In this document: piece by piece, positions 54,094 to 64,000 of the stretch
How the letters are laid out: the number at the start of each line of letters is the position of its first letter
How positions within the stretch are numbered: position 1 is the first letter of the stretch
NCBI RefSeq assembly: GCF_910592395.1
Contig: NC_088325.1
Location: 9,362,109 to 9,426,108, forward strand
Source of the DNA: Lineus longissimus
Taxonomy: Eukaryota; Nemertea; Pilidiophora; Heteronemertea; Lineidae
Length of the DNA stretch: 64,000 bases
Direction of reading: 5' to 3'
Position numbers and translations under genes: made by a program
Notes under the pieces: generated by a model
What the model saw: only the letters and a program-made list of their open reading frames with translations
Told to the model about the DNA's origin: nothing
The model's database searches: none

Positions 54094-54720
54094 GAAATTA
54101 CAAATTACAAATTACAAATCGTTTATTGAATCCGTATAAAAATTTACATTTTACATAAGATGAAAGTACAATAAACATAAGTGCAGTGCAGAGAGAATGT
54201 AAGAAGAAAGAGAGCACTTAGTAATTAAAGTAGTCAAATAATACTTAGATTACTTAAGAGTGGAAGAAGATCGGTGATCATAAATGAGGTATATAATGTA
54301 GTATTCAGCAGTGTTGACCTTCAAGGTTATAATATAATACATGGTGAGCTATACCGTTTTCCTTATTTGGTAAGCAAGGAAGCAAAATTTGCCAATGAGG
54401 CAGGCTACATTTTTTTCAGCTGTTAAAAGGTAGAACAAAAAATCTTTATTTTGGAGCTCACTTTTTAATCCAATTCTTTTCAAGTTAAGATATTTGTCAC
54501 GGAGACTAGAGAAAAACGGACATGAGCAAAGGAAATGCATTTGAATGACATCGCCTGTGTCGGACATTTGAGGTGTAAATTGTGAACCTGAACATTTTCA
54601 AAATAAAAAAAAAGGCGGCCGGATCGGAATCTTGAACATGATGGGTATTGTGTAGTGCTGTTTTTGCCATGGTCACCTGCTGCACTGGTCTGGTACGAAT
54701 GCAAAACATGGCTGATCACT
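54094..54720 (-). mobile_element. 5'-truncated non-LTR retrotransposon (C-terminus and 3' end)
   Basis: Minus strand: pieces of the C-terminal zinc region (at 54567 downward: DTGDVIQMHFLCSCPFF, then a SLRDKYL helix and an end resembling LIGKFCFLAYQIRK) stop at 54349. A 3' UTR and a heptamer tail (ATTTGTA)n follow at 54097-54120. The upstream part (54480-54720) is in other frames. The same 3' end occurs at 38588-38670. Confidence 0.7.
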
Positions 54721-55215
54721 AGTGATTGAACACCTTGACCAACTCTGAAATTTGACCACTCCCAAATACCTACCTCTAGTTATTTGTGCATTTGCCTTGT
54801 TTCTTGAGGTGGGCTGGGGTGGTGTAACACTAGTGTAAGAAAAGGGAAAAACTTTTCTTACACTAGTGTTGATATCCTGGGGGTTCTCTCCTCAAACACC
54901 AGTGTTGCAACGGTGTAACCCAACACCGAGCAGGTTGGTCAACTGTTGGTGTAGTGTTGGTGTTACCTTTTGGTTACGGTGTTGCACCAACACTCTACAC
55001 TTCCCCAACTCCAGGACTTGACCTGATCTATTAATGGATTTATTATTTTCTGACGATGATTTATAGCAAGTACTATGTTCAAGTCATCTACGTTGGGCTG
55101 TATTTTTGTCTAAGGGTAAGTACTCAAAATGATGAGATGTGTAGCAAGTCAAGCTAAATCGCCGTGAAAATGTAAGCCTATGCCGCCTCCTTGACTGTTG
55201 TATGGCACCTTGTAT
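54721..55215. repeat. GTGTAAC/GTGTTG-rich segment with hairpin
   Basis: CACTAGTGTAAGAAAAG pairs with CTTTTCTTACACTAGTG (54828-54867). Around it GTGTTG and GTGTAAC words recur up to 55000. It looks like the terminal part of a simple inverted-repeat element. Confidence 0.55.
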
Positions 55216-55870
55216 TAGCACCCCCGAGAATTAAAATCCTGAACTCCGGGCATTACGTGCCAAATCCAGGTTCCGAGTCATCTCGTATTCCTGAATTCCA
55301 AGTCCCTGATTGTACTTCCAGGCAAACAGCGCTCCCTTGCGACTAAACACACACCAAAAAATTCCTCAACCAGATCAAACGTTTTTCAGTTTTATGGGGG
55401 CTCTTTGTTTTATAGTAGGGGGTCTTTATTTTGTAGTTGATTTTTGCGAAAGGAGGCTTACCCCAATGACTTCCAACACACAGAAAAAAGTGGTTCAATC
55501 AGATCAAACGTTGTTCAGTTACTATGGGTCTTTGTTTTGTTGTTTTTGTTTTTTTACGGAAGGAGGCTTGCATTTATGACTTTCAACACACACCCAAAAA
55601 TTGGCTCAATCGGATTAAACGTTTGTTTCATTTAATGAGGTCTTTGTTTTGTAGTTGGGTCTTTGTACTGTAGGTCTTTGGTCTTAGGTCTTTATTTTTA
55701 GTCACCTCAAAGCAGGCCCAGCAGCTCTTGATCCGAATGAATAAGGTATGCCGTGGAAGAGCAATTTTTGCGAGGAAACCATTGAGGAACTCGGATTCAG
55801 GAATACCAGATGACTCTGAACCTGGACTCGTCACACAATGCCCGGAGTTCAGGATTTTGCGTCTCCTGGG
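55216..55870. mobile_element. About 650-bp TIR element with three internal tandem units
   Basis: The left arm at 55216-55300 (CCTGAACTCCGGGCATT, CCAGGTTC-GAGTCATCT, TATTCCTGAATTC) pairs with the right arm at 55790-55870 in inverted order. Between them three units of about 120 bp (starting near 55340, 55470 and 55585) share CACACAC-AAA, TCAATC-GAT-AAACGTT and GTCTTTGTTTTGT blocks. No transposase is seen. Confidence 0.65.
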
Positions 55871-56194
55871 TAATTAGGAAGATGTAAACTATTAACCTAC
55901 CGATCAGTAGTGACAAAATCACCAGAAAATCCACTCCTTTGTTCATATTTTGTAGTCTTATGTCGATGTTCAAACTCCGAAAAAGAAATGAAAGTAATTG
56001 GTTCAGAAAAAAATCAGACTAGAAAAGCGAAACTTGCTGTTCGGCCGTCTTGGGCGGGTCAATTCCGCAACCACTGCCCGGTCGCCTCAAAGAACGGGGT
56101 TATATATGACAGATTGCCCTTTAGTGATTGTACGGCACTATCTCTAATTATAAAACCTATATATGACTTCGGCCTATCTTATCTTTTCTAAAAG

Positions 56195-56560
56195 CTGACG
56201 GGTCAAATAGACATTCCCAAGAAAGGCCGAAGCCGAGCTCTCGGGAATGTACGTGATGTGCAATTTGATCTTCTCCCTAATATACCCATTGCCCCTAGTG
56301 CATGAATGGAAAACGAGGCATTTTCACACTGAGGGGTGAACATCGAGTGAGAGCGTGCAGAGATATGTGTATAACATACGTATTTAGACGAAAAAGTCTT
56401 AACTCCATTCAATTACTTGCCTCAGCACTAAGATTTCATTTTAAAAACGGTAATACGAAGAGAAATTTGCCAAACTATACGTATATTTAAAACTAAATCA
56501 ACGCTAACATATTACTCTAATTTCTTCGGATTATCATCAGGGAGGTCTCAAAACATATTC
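56195..56560 (-). repeat. Dispersed element, copy 2 (inverted relative to 41725-42110)
   Basis: GGTCAAATAGACATTCCCAAG, GGCCGAAGCCGAGCTCTCGG and the outer CAACGCTAACATATTACTC/GATTATCATCAGGGAGGTCTC blocks match copy 1 in reverse complement. Confidence 0.65.
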
Positions 56561-56757
56561 TTAAATTCCTCAAATGCATTTGAAGTGAGATCTCGAATTT
56601 GAGATTTCACTGATATTGATATTGAAATATCAAATTTGAATAAATAAGTTACAGCATCAAATTCGACAAAGCAAAAGCGTTAGAATGTATTTCGAGACCA
56701 ACTTGAAGGTAAAATCGAAGAAATTAGAGTGATATGTTGACGTTGATTAGTTTTAAA
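56487..56757. repeat. About 43-bp inverted repeats 185 bp apart
   Basis: The segment 56487-56530 pairs with 56716-56757 (CGAAGAAATTAGAGT-ATATGTT-CGTTGATT-AGTTTTAAA). It overlaps the end of dispersed element copy 2, suggesting that the family has these as terminal inverted repeats. Confidence 0.65.
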
Positions 56758-56760
56758 GAT

Positions 56761-57180
56761 ATAGTTTGGTCAATTGATCCCCTTTTTCACATTCCATGTT
56801 TTAAACCAGAGCCTAACCGATGCAGTGCGGTATGGCATGCAAAAGCAGAATTTATTCAGGACCGATTTTTTACAAGAGGACTAAATTTTACGCCAGAATC
56901 ATGCTACAAATCGCGAAACTGTACACAAATTTATCTCAGGACCGAAATTTGACAACAACAAGTTGAAGATTCCGATCAGAATAATTCATTGGCATATATG
57001 CTTCAAAATTTTTTGTCAGAACGCAAAAAATCCGGCATGATTTTTTTCCTTTGGAATTTTAACGACCACAAGACTCGCGTGACTCCTGCCAAAACGCACG
57101 TGACCACTTAAATTGATGACGCCCTATAATTTGTTTTTGTCCCTCACGCACTTTTTCGAAGTTTGCGATTTAGCTCTGCA
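56761..57180. other. Noncoding stretch, possible promoter region
   Basis: Contains several ACGTGAC/GCGTGAC words at 57070-57110 just upstream of the open frame at 57183. No TATA box is evident. Confidence 0.35.
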
Positions 57181-57182
57181 TC

Positions 57183-57422
57183 ATGGCATCAAATCGAGGA
57201 GACGAATTGAACACATTTTTAAATTGCAGCAGTTTTGAGGATCTTTTGAGAGATATACAGAGGAACACATCCGATTCTCCGGATGGTGTTCGCGACCTTG
57301 TATCGAGAATCGTGGATCGTCCTCACGTCAATCGTTTGAGGTCACGTGATCACTGGCAAGAGTCACGCGATTGCTGGCAGGAATCACGTGATTACTGGCA
57401 ACAGTCACGTGAATCCTGCTGA
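57183..57422 (+). CDS. 79-codon open frame with seven-residue repeats, possible exon or transposon ORF
   Basis: ATG in good context (CATCATGGC). Residues 1-50 are mixed and acidic (FEDLLRDIQ, a Ser/Asp-rich turn, VRDLVSRIVDRP). Residues 53-79 are nearly perfect heptads SRD-H/C/Y-WQ-E/Q ending in Cys. The repeats are encoded by 21-bp DNA units containing TCACGTGAT-like E-box words (57341-57412). The frame ends at 57420-57422. No family is recognised. The coherent N-terminus and in-frame repeat favour coding, but no splice partner was found. Confidence 0.4.
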   Translation: MASNRGDELNTFLNCSSFEDLLRDIQRNTSDSPDGVRDLVSRIVDRPHVNRLRSRDHWQESRDCWQESRDYWQQSRESC

Positions 57423-58920
57423 ATTTTTCGGCCTGCCCGCAAAACCGATTCTGACGCATTTTACATTTTACATTAAGTACATTTTGAATTCAGTCTGCTG
57501 TAAAAATGGTTCTGAACAATATTATCTCAATTCCTAATTGCAAAACGGCTTCCTGCATTGAGAAAGATAATGTTCTGAATAAATTCCAATTTGGCATGCC
57601 ATAGTGCGGAGGTCAATGATTGAATCCTGCTCATACTTTTTCGTCTGACTTTATAACACTCTGTACTATGTACAAAGACATGTATGCGATCGTACGAGAC
57701 ATACTATAGAAAAGTCGGTAAGATGGACATATTCAAGGATTCCCGTAAATTCGCTCTTCTTCATTACCATATTCCTACCAACCTCCTAAGGGTATATATT
57801 CAAGATCATTCAGGCCTACATTATGAAGATTGACTCACTTTGAGCTGTAAAATAGGACTGTTATGCAGATGTTAAGTACCGTTCCTTGAAATACAAATAT
57901 TTATGATCTTATTGCGACTTGATACAAAATTCAATGTACATCTCTGGAAGCTCTTACTGGATGTTTACCCACAGTATCAGAAAATGCATCGCTTGCAATA
58001 CCACTGTGTAAATACAAAGTCATATGCGATTGCACGAGACATACTACGACGGTTCCGGTTTAGAAGGCTTGCAGACAACGGAAAAACACCAACAAAAAAA
58101 TGATTTTCTAACCATCCTGAGCTAGCTAAACGGGAAAGGTTTAGTGACAAGTGAACGATTATACATTGTAGTTGTGTTATGCAATGGTTGCCTCGGCGAT
58201 ATGTGATGTAGTCTTTATTTATCCTTGATTAAGGTATTTGATATATGTCTATATCGGGTTATTCGAAAAAGCTGCCTATCTTTTGAATACCTGAGACATG
58301 GACGCATAAAACGTATCTCAAGTTCGTGCACATAAGGAGCAACTAATATAAATATATTGTGTAAATGTCAGCACGCAATGGCTAATGTATGTTTTTCACG
58401 AACATGAATTTTGTAAGACGAGTTAAAAATGTTTGTTTCAAAATTCACGTTTTCAAGCAAAATAAATAAAAGTCACGAGCAGGCATGCAATATATCAATA
58501 ATTTGATCGTAATACAATGTTTAACTTGACAATTTTTTTATGTGAATGGCTCAATCAATGATACGTTATTGATGACATACTATGCGTTTATGACCCAAAT
58601 TATTGTTAACATCTGATTGGTTATCGCTCTCATAATGACGTCATCATTCCCAAATATCCACAAATGGTGTAATTTACTACTCAAAAGTGGTTCCAGTCAG
58701 TGTGGAGAATATTTTACGAAATGTTCGGATATCATTCCTGGCTGGAAAGTCAGATATCACATTTATCACAAATGCAATCTATATATCATTTCGAGACCCG
58801 TATTATGCGAAGTTTTCTCTATCTCCTGGGGGGAATTTGCTCATTTTTGGCTCACCAATATACAACTCCCCAGTGTCCGTCGTCCGTCGACGTCGTCGTC
58901 CGTCGTATCCTATTTCGAAA
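57423..58920. other. Noncoding stretch
   Basis: Short frames only. A CGTCCGTCGACGTCGTCGTC-like GTC-rich segment at about 58870-58905 marks the edge of the satellite that follows. Confidence 0.4.
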
Positions 58921-60420
58921 ACAGTGGCACGTTTCTTAACCGCAGAAGCTATGGACTCAAAACTTTGTATGCATGACCCCTAGGTCGGATGACCTCTGAC
59001 ACAGTATTTTGGTCCGGTCTGATTCTTGTCTTGGCCACCAGGGGGCCAAAATTGAAAACATAAATATCTCAATTACTAGTGATTTGTTTTTGATGAAATT
59101 TTTATGGTAGGTACTCCTAGCAAGGATATATCACATATCATACGTGTTTTTGATTTGACCTACTTTTCAAGGTCACAGAGGTCAAATGGTGTGAATTGGC
59201 CGTTTGTGTGTAACTATGGCACGTTTCTTAACCACTAAAGCTTTGAAGTTTAAACTTGGTTCACATGACCCCCTAGGTCAGATTACATGTGATTGTGGCA
59301 CGTTTCTTAACCAATAAAGCTATGAACTTGAAATTTGGTACACATGACTCCCTGCATCATATAACCTTTGACACCAGGGGCCAAAACTAAAAAAAGGTAA
59401 AACGTGCAATATCTCGCTTAATAGTGACTTGTTTTCAATTTTATTTTTATGGTAGGTACTCAGAGCAAGGATACATCACATATCCTACGGATTTTTGATT
59501 TGATCTAATTTTCAAGGTCACAGAGGTCAAATGGTGTGAATTGGCCGTTTGTGTGTAACTATGGCACGTTTCTTAACCACTAAAGCTTTGAAGTTTAAAC
59601 TCGATACACATGACCCCCTAGGTCAGATTACCTGTGACACTGATTTTCGGTCCGGTCTGATTCCTAACTGTGCCACCAGGGGGCCAAAACCAAAAATTTG
59701 AATAGTACCATATCTCGCTTATTACTGATTCGTTTTTGGTAAAAAATTTATATTAGATTCTCTTAGCAAGGATACATCACATAGGTACGGGTTTTTGATT
59801 TGACGTACTTGCCAAGGTCACAGAGGTCAAACGGCGTAAATTGGCCATTTGAGCGTAACTGTGGCACGTTTCTTAACCCCTAAGGCTATGAACTTGAGAC
59901 CTTGTACAAATGACCCCTTAAGTTAGGTGATCTCTGACCCTGAATTTCAGTCCAGTCTGATTCTCGATTGGCCACCAGGGGGCCAAAAGTAAAAACATAG
60001 AAAGTGTGATATCTCGCTTATTAGTGATTCGTAGATCGTTTTCAATAACATTTTTATGGTAGGTTCTCCTAGCAAGGATACATCACATATCATAGGAGTT
60101 TTTGATTTGACCTGCTTTTCAAGGTCACAGAGGTTAAATGGCGTAAATTGGTCGTTTGAGTGTAACTATGGCACGCTTCTTAACCACTAAAGCTTTTAAC
60201 TTGAAATTTGGTACAGATGACTCCCTACGTCATGTAACCTCGGACACCGAATCTGGAAATCAACTTGGCCACCAGGAGGCCAAACCAAAATAGGTAAAAA
60301 GTGCAATATCTTGTTGATTAGTGACTTGTTTTTGATGATATTTTTTTGGTACTTACTCCAAGCAACGATACATCACAAGTCATGCCGACTTTGGATTGAC
60401 CTATATACTATACATGTACA
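58921..60420. repeat. Satellite of about 300-bp units, five copies
   Basis: GGCACGTTTCTTAACC (or one-base variants) recurs at about 58927, 59218, 59296, 59562, 59862 and 60169, a spacing of about 290-305 bp apart from one short 78-bp unit. Each unit also has CACCAGGGGGCCAAAA, ATATCTCGCTTAT-AGTGA, GCAAGGATACATCACAT and TTCAAGGTCACAGAGGTCAAA. Divergence among units is about 10-20 percent by eye. Confidence 0.9.
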
Positions 60421-63184
60421 ATGTTTCTTAAAACCAGGTTGAATTCCAAAGCACCAAATATCTATACGGTGAGCACAATGGCCCCTGTCCGTTTCATTTG
60501 AAGTCTGAAGTAGATTGGTCATGCGAAAACTTAAGCTTGGTGCTGGATCAATATTTTTAGCGCAAAATATAGTTTTTTAGGATTTACCATCTGAAGGGCT
60601 ATGCTGCCATATGCGAGATGAAGATGAAATGCCCGGTACGGTACCATTGGAGTTCCTCCCCAGCTATTTATCTTTCACAACAACATAAAAAGTTACACAG
60701 TTCAGTGCTTTTCTGAGGTCAATTTCATACAGTAAACAACGTAACTCGGAATAATTCAATATGTTTCGACACACTAGAAATGCAGTTTTCATTCTAGTGT
60801 CTAAGATGCGTACATAAAGTTACTGATGGAGGCCACTACAGCGTGTGTTTTCTTCCACCCGACTATATGGTTTCCCTTTGTTTAGTGCCATATGGTTCCC
60901 TTTGTTTAGTGTCCGACAATAGAACCTGATCCATGACGCATAATAACCCTCCACGTACATCATCCAAGTACTCAATGCTTGCAAATTAGATCTAACTAAC
61001 TCCCCCCACACAACTGACCTTTCAACTAGAGTAGACGGTTGACCCTTCGGTGGATAGAGTAAGCAGTTGGCCCCCTTGCGCCTGTTTTCTCCCATTGCCA
61101 ACTATACTCGGCTTTCTCCAGAGATTCCAACACTTATACGTCCAAGTCGACACCACCATCACTAAAGGTGTGCAAGACGAAAGAACAATAACAAGGAATG
61201 TAGTATTTAAAGAAATCCCGTAGCCAACTAAATGCACACATCACTTCCTAAGACATTTCAACTCAACAACATCTTCCACAGTAAATGAAACTTTACATGG
61301 CAAGTGAAAGCCCTACATGGCCACAGCCAAATTCGTAACATGCCGCTCGCCTCAACACCGTGCAGAGCACGGGTATTTTCTAGTCTATATATATTATTTC
61401 TAGACCCATATTCGCGTAATTTGCTCTATCTGCTCATTAACCGCTGGGTGGAATTTGTTCATTTTTGAAGTCTTAAGTAGATTGGCGACGCGAAAAACTT
61501 CAGCTGGTAAAGACTAAGAATTTGGAACCAATACCACAGCATTCTAACTAGCAATTGGTTCCAAATTTTGACAATAGGGAGCTTTTGCAAGATAATTCGT
61601 CTTGTGTTCAATTGCTATACCTACTATTGGCTGGTTGTTGCAAAATACTTGCCTCAAATAGTGCAACTCGCTTAGTAGCGATTATTAGGCTAACTAGGAA
61701 ATGGTATTTTAACGAGGTTCTAAAACCCCTGTAAGACGAAGAACGCCCATAGCGCGGTAATCAAATAATCCATTTTGGTCTCTTAGACAAAATGCTCTGT
61801 ATCTCCTTTATCTTTAGGAGTTCAGAGCTGAATCATTCGCAACTTCGAATCTATTTTTCAAGAGAATCGACTCGAACTCAAATGCAAATCCGGCGCCAAA
61901 AACTATTTCTCTTGACCTCGATTCAAAAAATGTGATTCAAACGAGATCATCAACTACAAACATTCTTTGTCAACTGATTGAACTTAAATAAGACCATTAT
62001 ATGGAGAAATGATTGCACGAATATCGAAATGTAAGATTATTTAAATTGAGGAGAGCTATTTTGGCCAATTCACTCAACCATTTGCGCGACCTCGTCACAA
62101 TCGTCATGTGGTGACGACTCGATTGATTATTTATAATGGCGACGTCGAATTTTACCCATCCTTTTGAAACAAACTTGAGTTTTTTTTAATTTCCGACGGA
62201 GTTCCAAATGTTTAGTCTTTATGAATTCTTAGTACTAATGAATACAGAAAATATCAATGGCTTATTTTCTATGTTGAAATATTTACACTTAACTCATTTG
62301 TAAGACCTAAGCACTAGGATTTAGTGATGACGTCACATCAACGGGAGCCAAGTATGTATCTGATCACATTACTAGCCGAATCTGCCACAAAACAATCAAA
62401 CAGATGTGGGATGGTATTCTTGAATCGAACTTTCGATGTTGTTTTGTTGTGGGGTTTTTTGTCGATGGCTTTCAATCCCCATTTTAATTCTCAAAAACAT
62501 AGTAAATCACGCATATAGTAATTTTTGAGGTGTCCTACAAATGTCAGTACCGTACCTTTTGTAATTCACTCGGATATTTAAGACTTTAATTATTTTCTTC
62601 TGGGCCATTCAAAACATAACAACCTCTGATTGAATGTAAAAATTCAAGTTATTATATTAAATGTTCACAAAAAGTGATTTAAAAATAAAATGTATCACTA
62701 AAGGATTACATATTGTACATCAGGAGCGTTTTATTTACTCACAACATGAGCGAAGTATATGGCAATACAACTAATATAGCCGCGTACAAAAAAGCACCTC
62801 TTACATATAGCATAAACATAGCATTCATATATTGCTGTGTTCAAAAATAAGGATATTTGTGACCAGATGGCATTCGTAATTGACAGGTTTGGGTGACGAA
62901 ATTATGTGTACACATTTTTGAGATGGTAACTAAACTGCATACCAATACTATGAAATTTATATTTTGTCGCTATAAGAGCATAGATATTTGTATTTCAAGG
63001 AAAGGTACTAAAATTCAGTTGTTTTTTACTCTATTGAGTTGTGGGACCAAATGTGGGTCCTCATTACATATTTTACCCGGAACCCTGGGAAATGTCCCAA
63101 ATCATGTAGATCCAGCATGATCAGGATGTCCACATAAAAGTTGGATTGGGTCCCCACCAAGTACATACGGGGCTCCTGTACTCC
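60421..63184. other. Noncoding stretch
   Basis: Includes a doubled TGGTT(T)CCCTTTGTTTAGTG at 60868-60912 and, at 61386-61470, a segment resembling 58785-58855 before the satellite, so satellite flanks recur here. No gene. Confidence 0.4.
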
Positions 63185-63600
63185 AGCAGCCTCTATTGAG
63201 TTTACCTATCAATATTCGATAGATTTGCGGTGCTAATGTTTCAATTGACGCCTTTGGCAACGCCTCTAGTATTAGTATGTTGCCACCATCTTGAAAAGCA
63301 GTACTGTGGATATACATAATTATCATAATGAGGCTCTCGCATCACCTCTGATCGAGCCCGCTAAAACGACTGCTGCCATACGCTGCGTATATACATGTAA
63401 TTACCTACAAACACACCAAAAAGTGTCAAGATTTATAAACAAAGATGTGATTGTGTTATTTATTAAAATAAAATAAACGGGTTTCATGAAAGAATCTTGC
63501 ACTTATTAGGCCTGAATAAGACGTACAGTCCGAGTGGTGACGTAGTGGATGAAGTAGGAATATCAAAAACCTAAAACTCAGATGCCGACATTCGAAATGG
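63185..63600. repeat. Dispersed repeat, partial copy (see 34215-34905)
   Basis: TTGCCACCATCTTGAAAAGC at 63281 and following blocks match the second half of 34215-34905. Confidence 0.6.
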
Positions 63601-63756
63601 CGGCAATTGATCAACTCCAGTGTCAGAAATTTAATTCTTATTTCGTCACTGTTCGAGTTTGTTAATCCACGTTGAAACAGTGATGACACAGCGGCTTCGG
63701 TGTTGACTGAGATGGCTTCGATTTCTTATCATAGAATTTCGAAATAAAATAAAAAA

Positions 63757-63877
63757 CGGAATTCCGAGATAGAAAGTCAGAATTCCGATATAAAAAGTCG
63801 GAATTCCGAGATAGAAAGTCAGAGCTCCGAGATAAAAAAGTCGGACTTTGGAGATAAATACTCGGAATTACGAGATA
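63757..63877. repeat. Minisatellite of 21-22 bp, about six units
   Basis: Variants of CGGAATTCCGAGATAGAAAGT recur without a gap; the GGAATTCC core is itself palindromic. Confidence 0.85.
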
Positions 63878-64000
63878 GGGGGCAAAATAAAACTATATTA
63901 TGTTCTTTCCCAGCCACCGTACACAGCCACCGTACTCATCAGCATGGACATACACCATTATTTGTTTACTGTTGATCTATCTCCCCAGAAATCTCTAGAA

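Noticed and set aside
58617-58983. Three overlapping frames of 79-119 codons
   Set aside because: They run into the satellite and share its GTC-rich edge; no motif in any frame.

Overview
This is a 64 kb piece of an animal nuclear genome, most likely a marine invertebrate. It is AT-rich, packed with transposable elements, and has spliced exons and short inverted-repeat elements. No bacterial or organellar genes are present. The species cannot be fixed from the sequence. Hemichordates, echinoderms, lancelets, molluscs and cnidarians all carry elements of the kinds seen here. At most one convincing host exon is present (an immunoglobulin-like domain, 28964-29305, minus strand).

Region 1 (1 to about 14.2 kb) is most of a Polinton/Maverick (adintovirus-like) DNA element, cut by the left window edge. 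Nearly all genes run leftward: a capsid-like fragment, a broken protein-primed DNA polymerase B, a small membrane protein, an EKP-repeat protein, an HNH nuclease-like zinc protein and a chromodomain integrase. The packaging ATPase is the only rightward gene. Then, leftward again, come a tail-anchored protein, a penton-like protein, a small membrane protein, a major capsid-like protein, a coiled-coil membrane protein and a two-part unknown protein. Integrase, ATPase and HNH are open; polymerase, capsid and several others carry single frameshifts or stops. Two features stand out: 10 of 13 gene starts read TAAATG, and short tandem repeats sit in front of several genes, most clearly three 27-bp units in the divergent integrase/ATPase promoter.

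Region 2 (14.5-17.75 kb) is a decayed non-LTR retrotransposon with endonuclease, reverse transcriptase, C-terminal zinc motif and A tail.

Region 3 (17.8-43.8 kb) has little coding sequence. It holds several inverted-repeat elements: a TTAA-flanked element at 21.0-21.6 kb, a 412-bp hAT-like palindrome at 24.8-25.2 kb, and two copies of a Tc1/mariner-like element, one split by a Penelope-like insertion with a 16-bp target duplication. It also contains PIF/Harbinger and pogo transposase relics and several satellites.

Region 4 (43831-53740) is a young Ty3/gypsy retrovirus-like element with two 1521-bp LTRs that differ at about five positions and a GTAA target duplication. Everything from the primer-binding site to the middle of integrase is missing. 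What remains is the integrase C-terminus with chromodomain, an intact 901-codon envelope of the baculovirus F-protein type, and a third gene whose frame breaks just before a textbook RING-H2 zinc pattern. A donor in the LTR and acceptors before env and the third gene suggest spliced subgenomic messages.

Region 5 (53.7-64 kb) contains another non-LTR 3' end, a TIR element with internal tandem units, a roughly 300-bp satellite (58.9-60.4 kb), a 21-bp minisatellite near the right edge, and one small open frame (57183-57422) with seven-residue repeats that may be a real exon.
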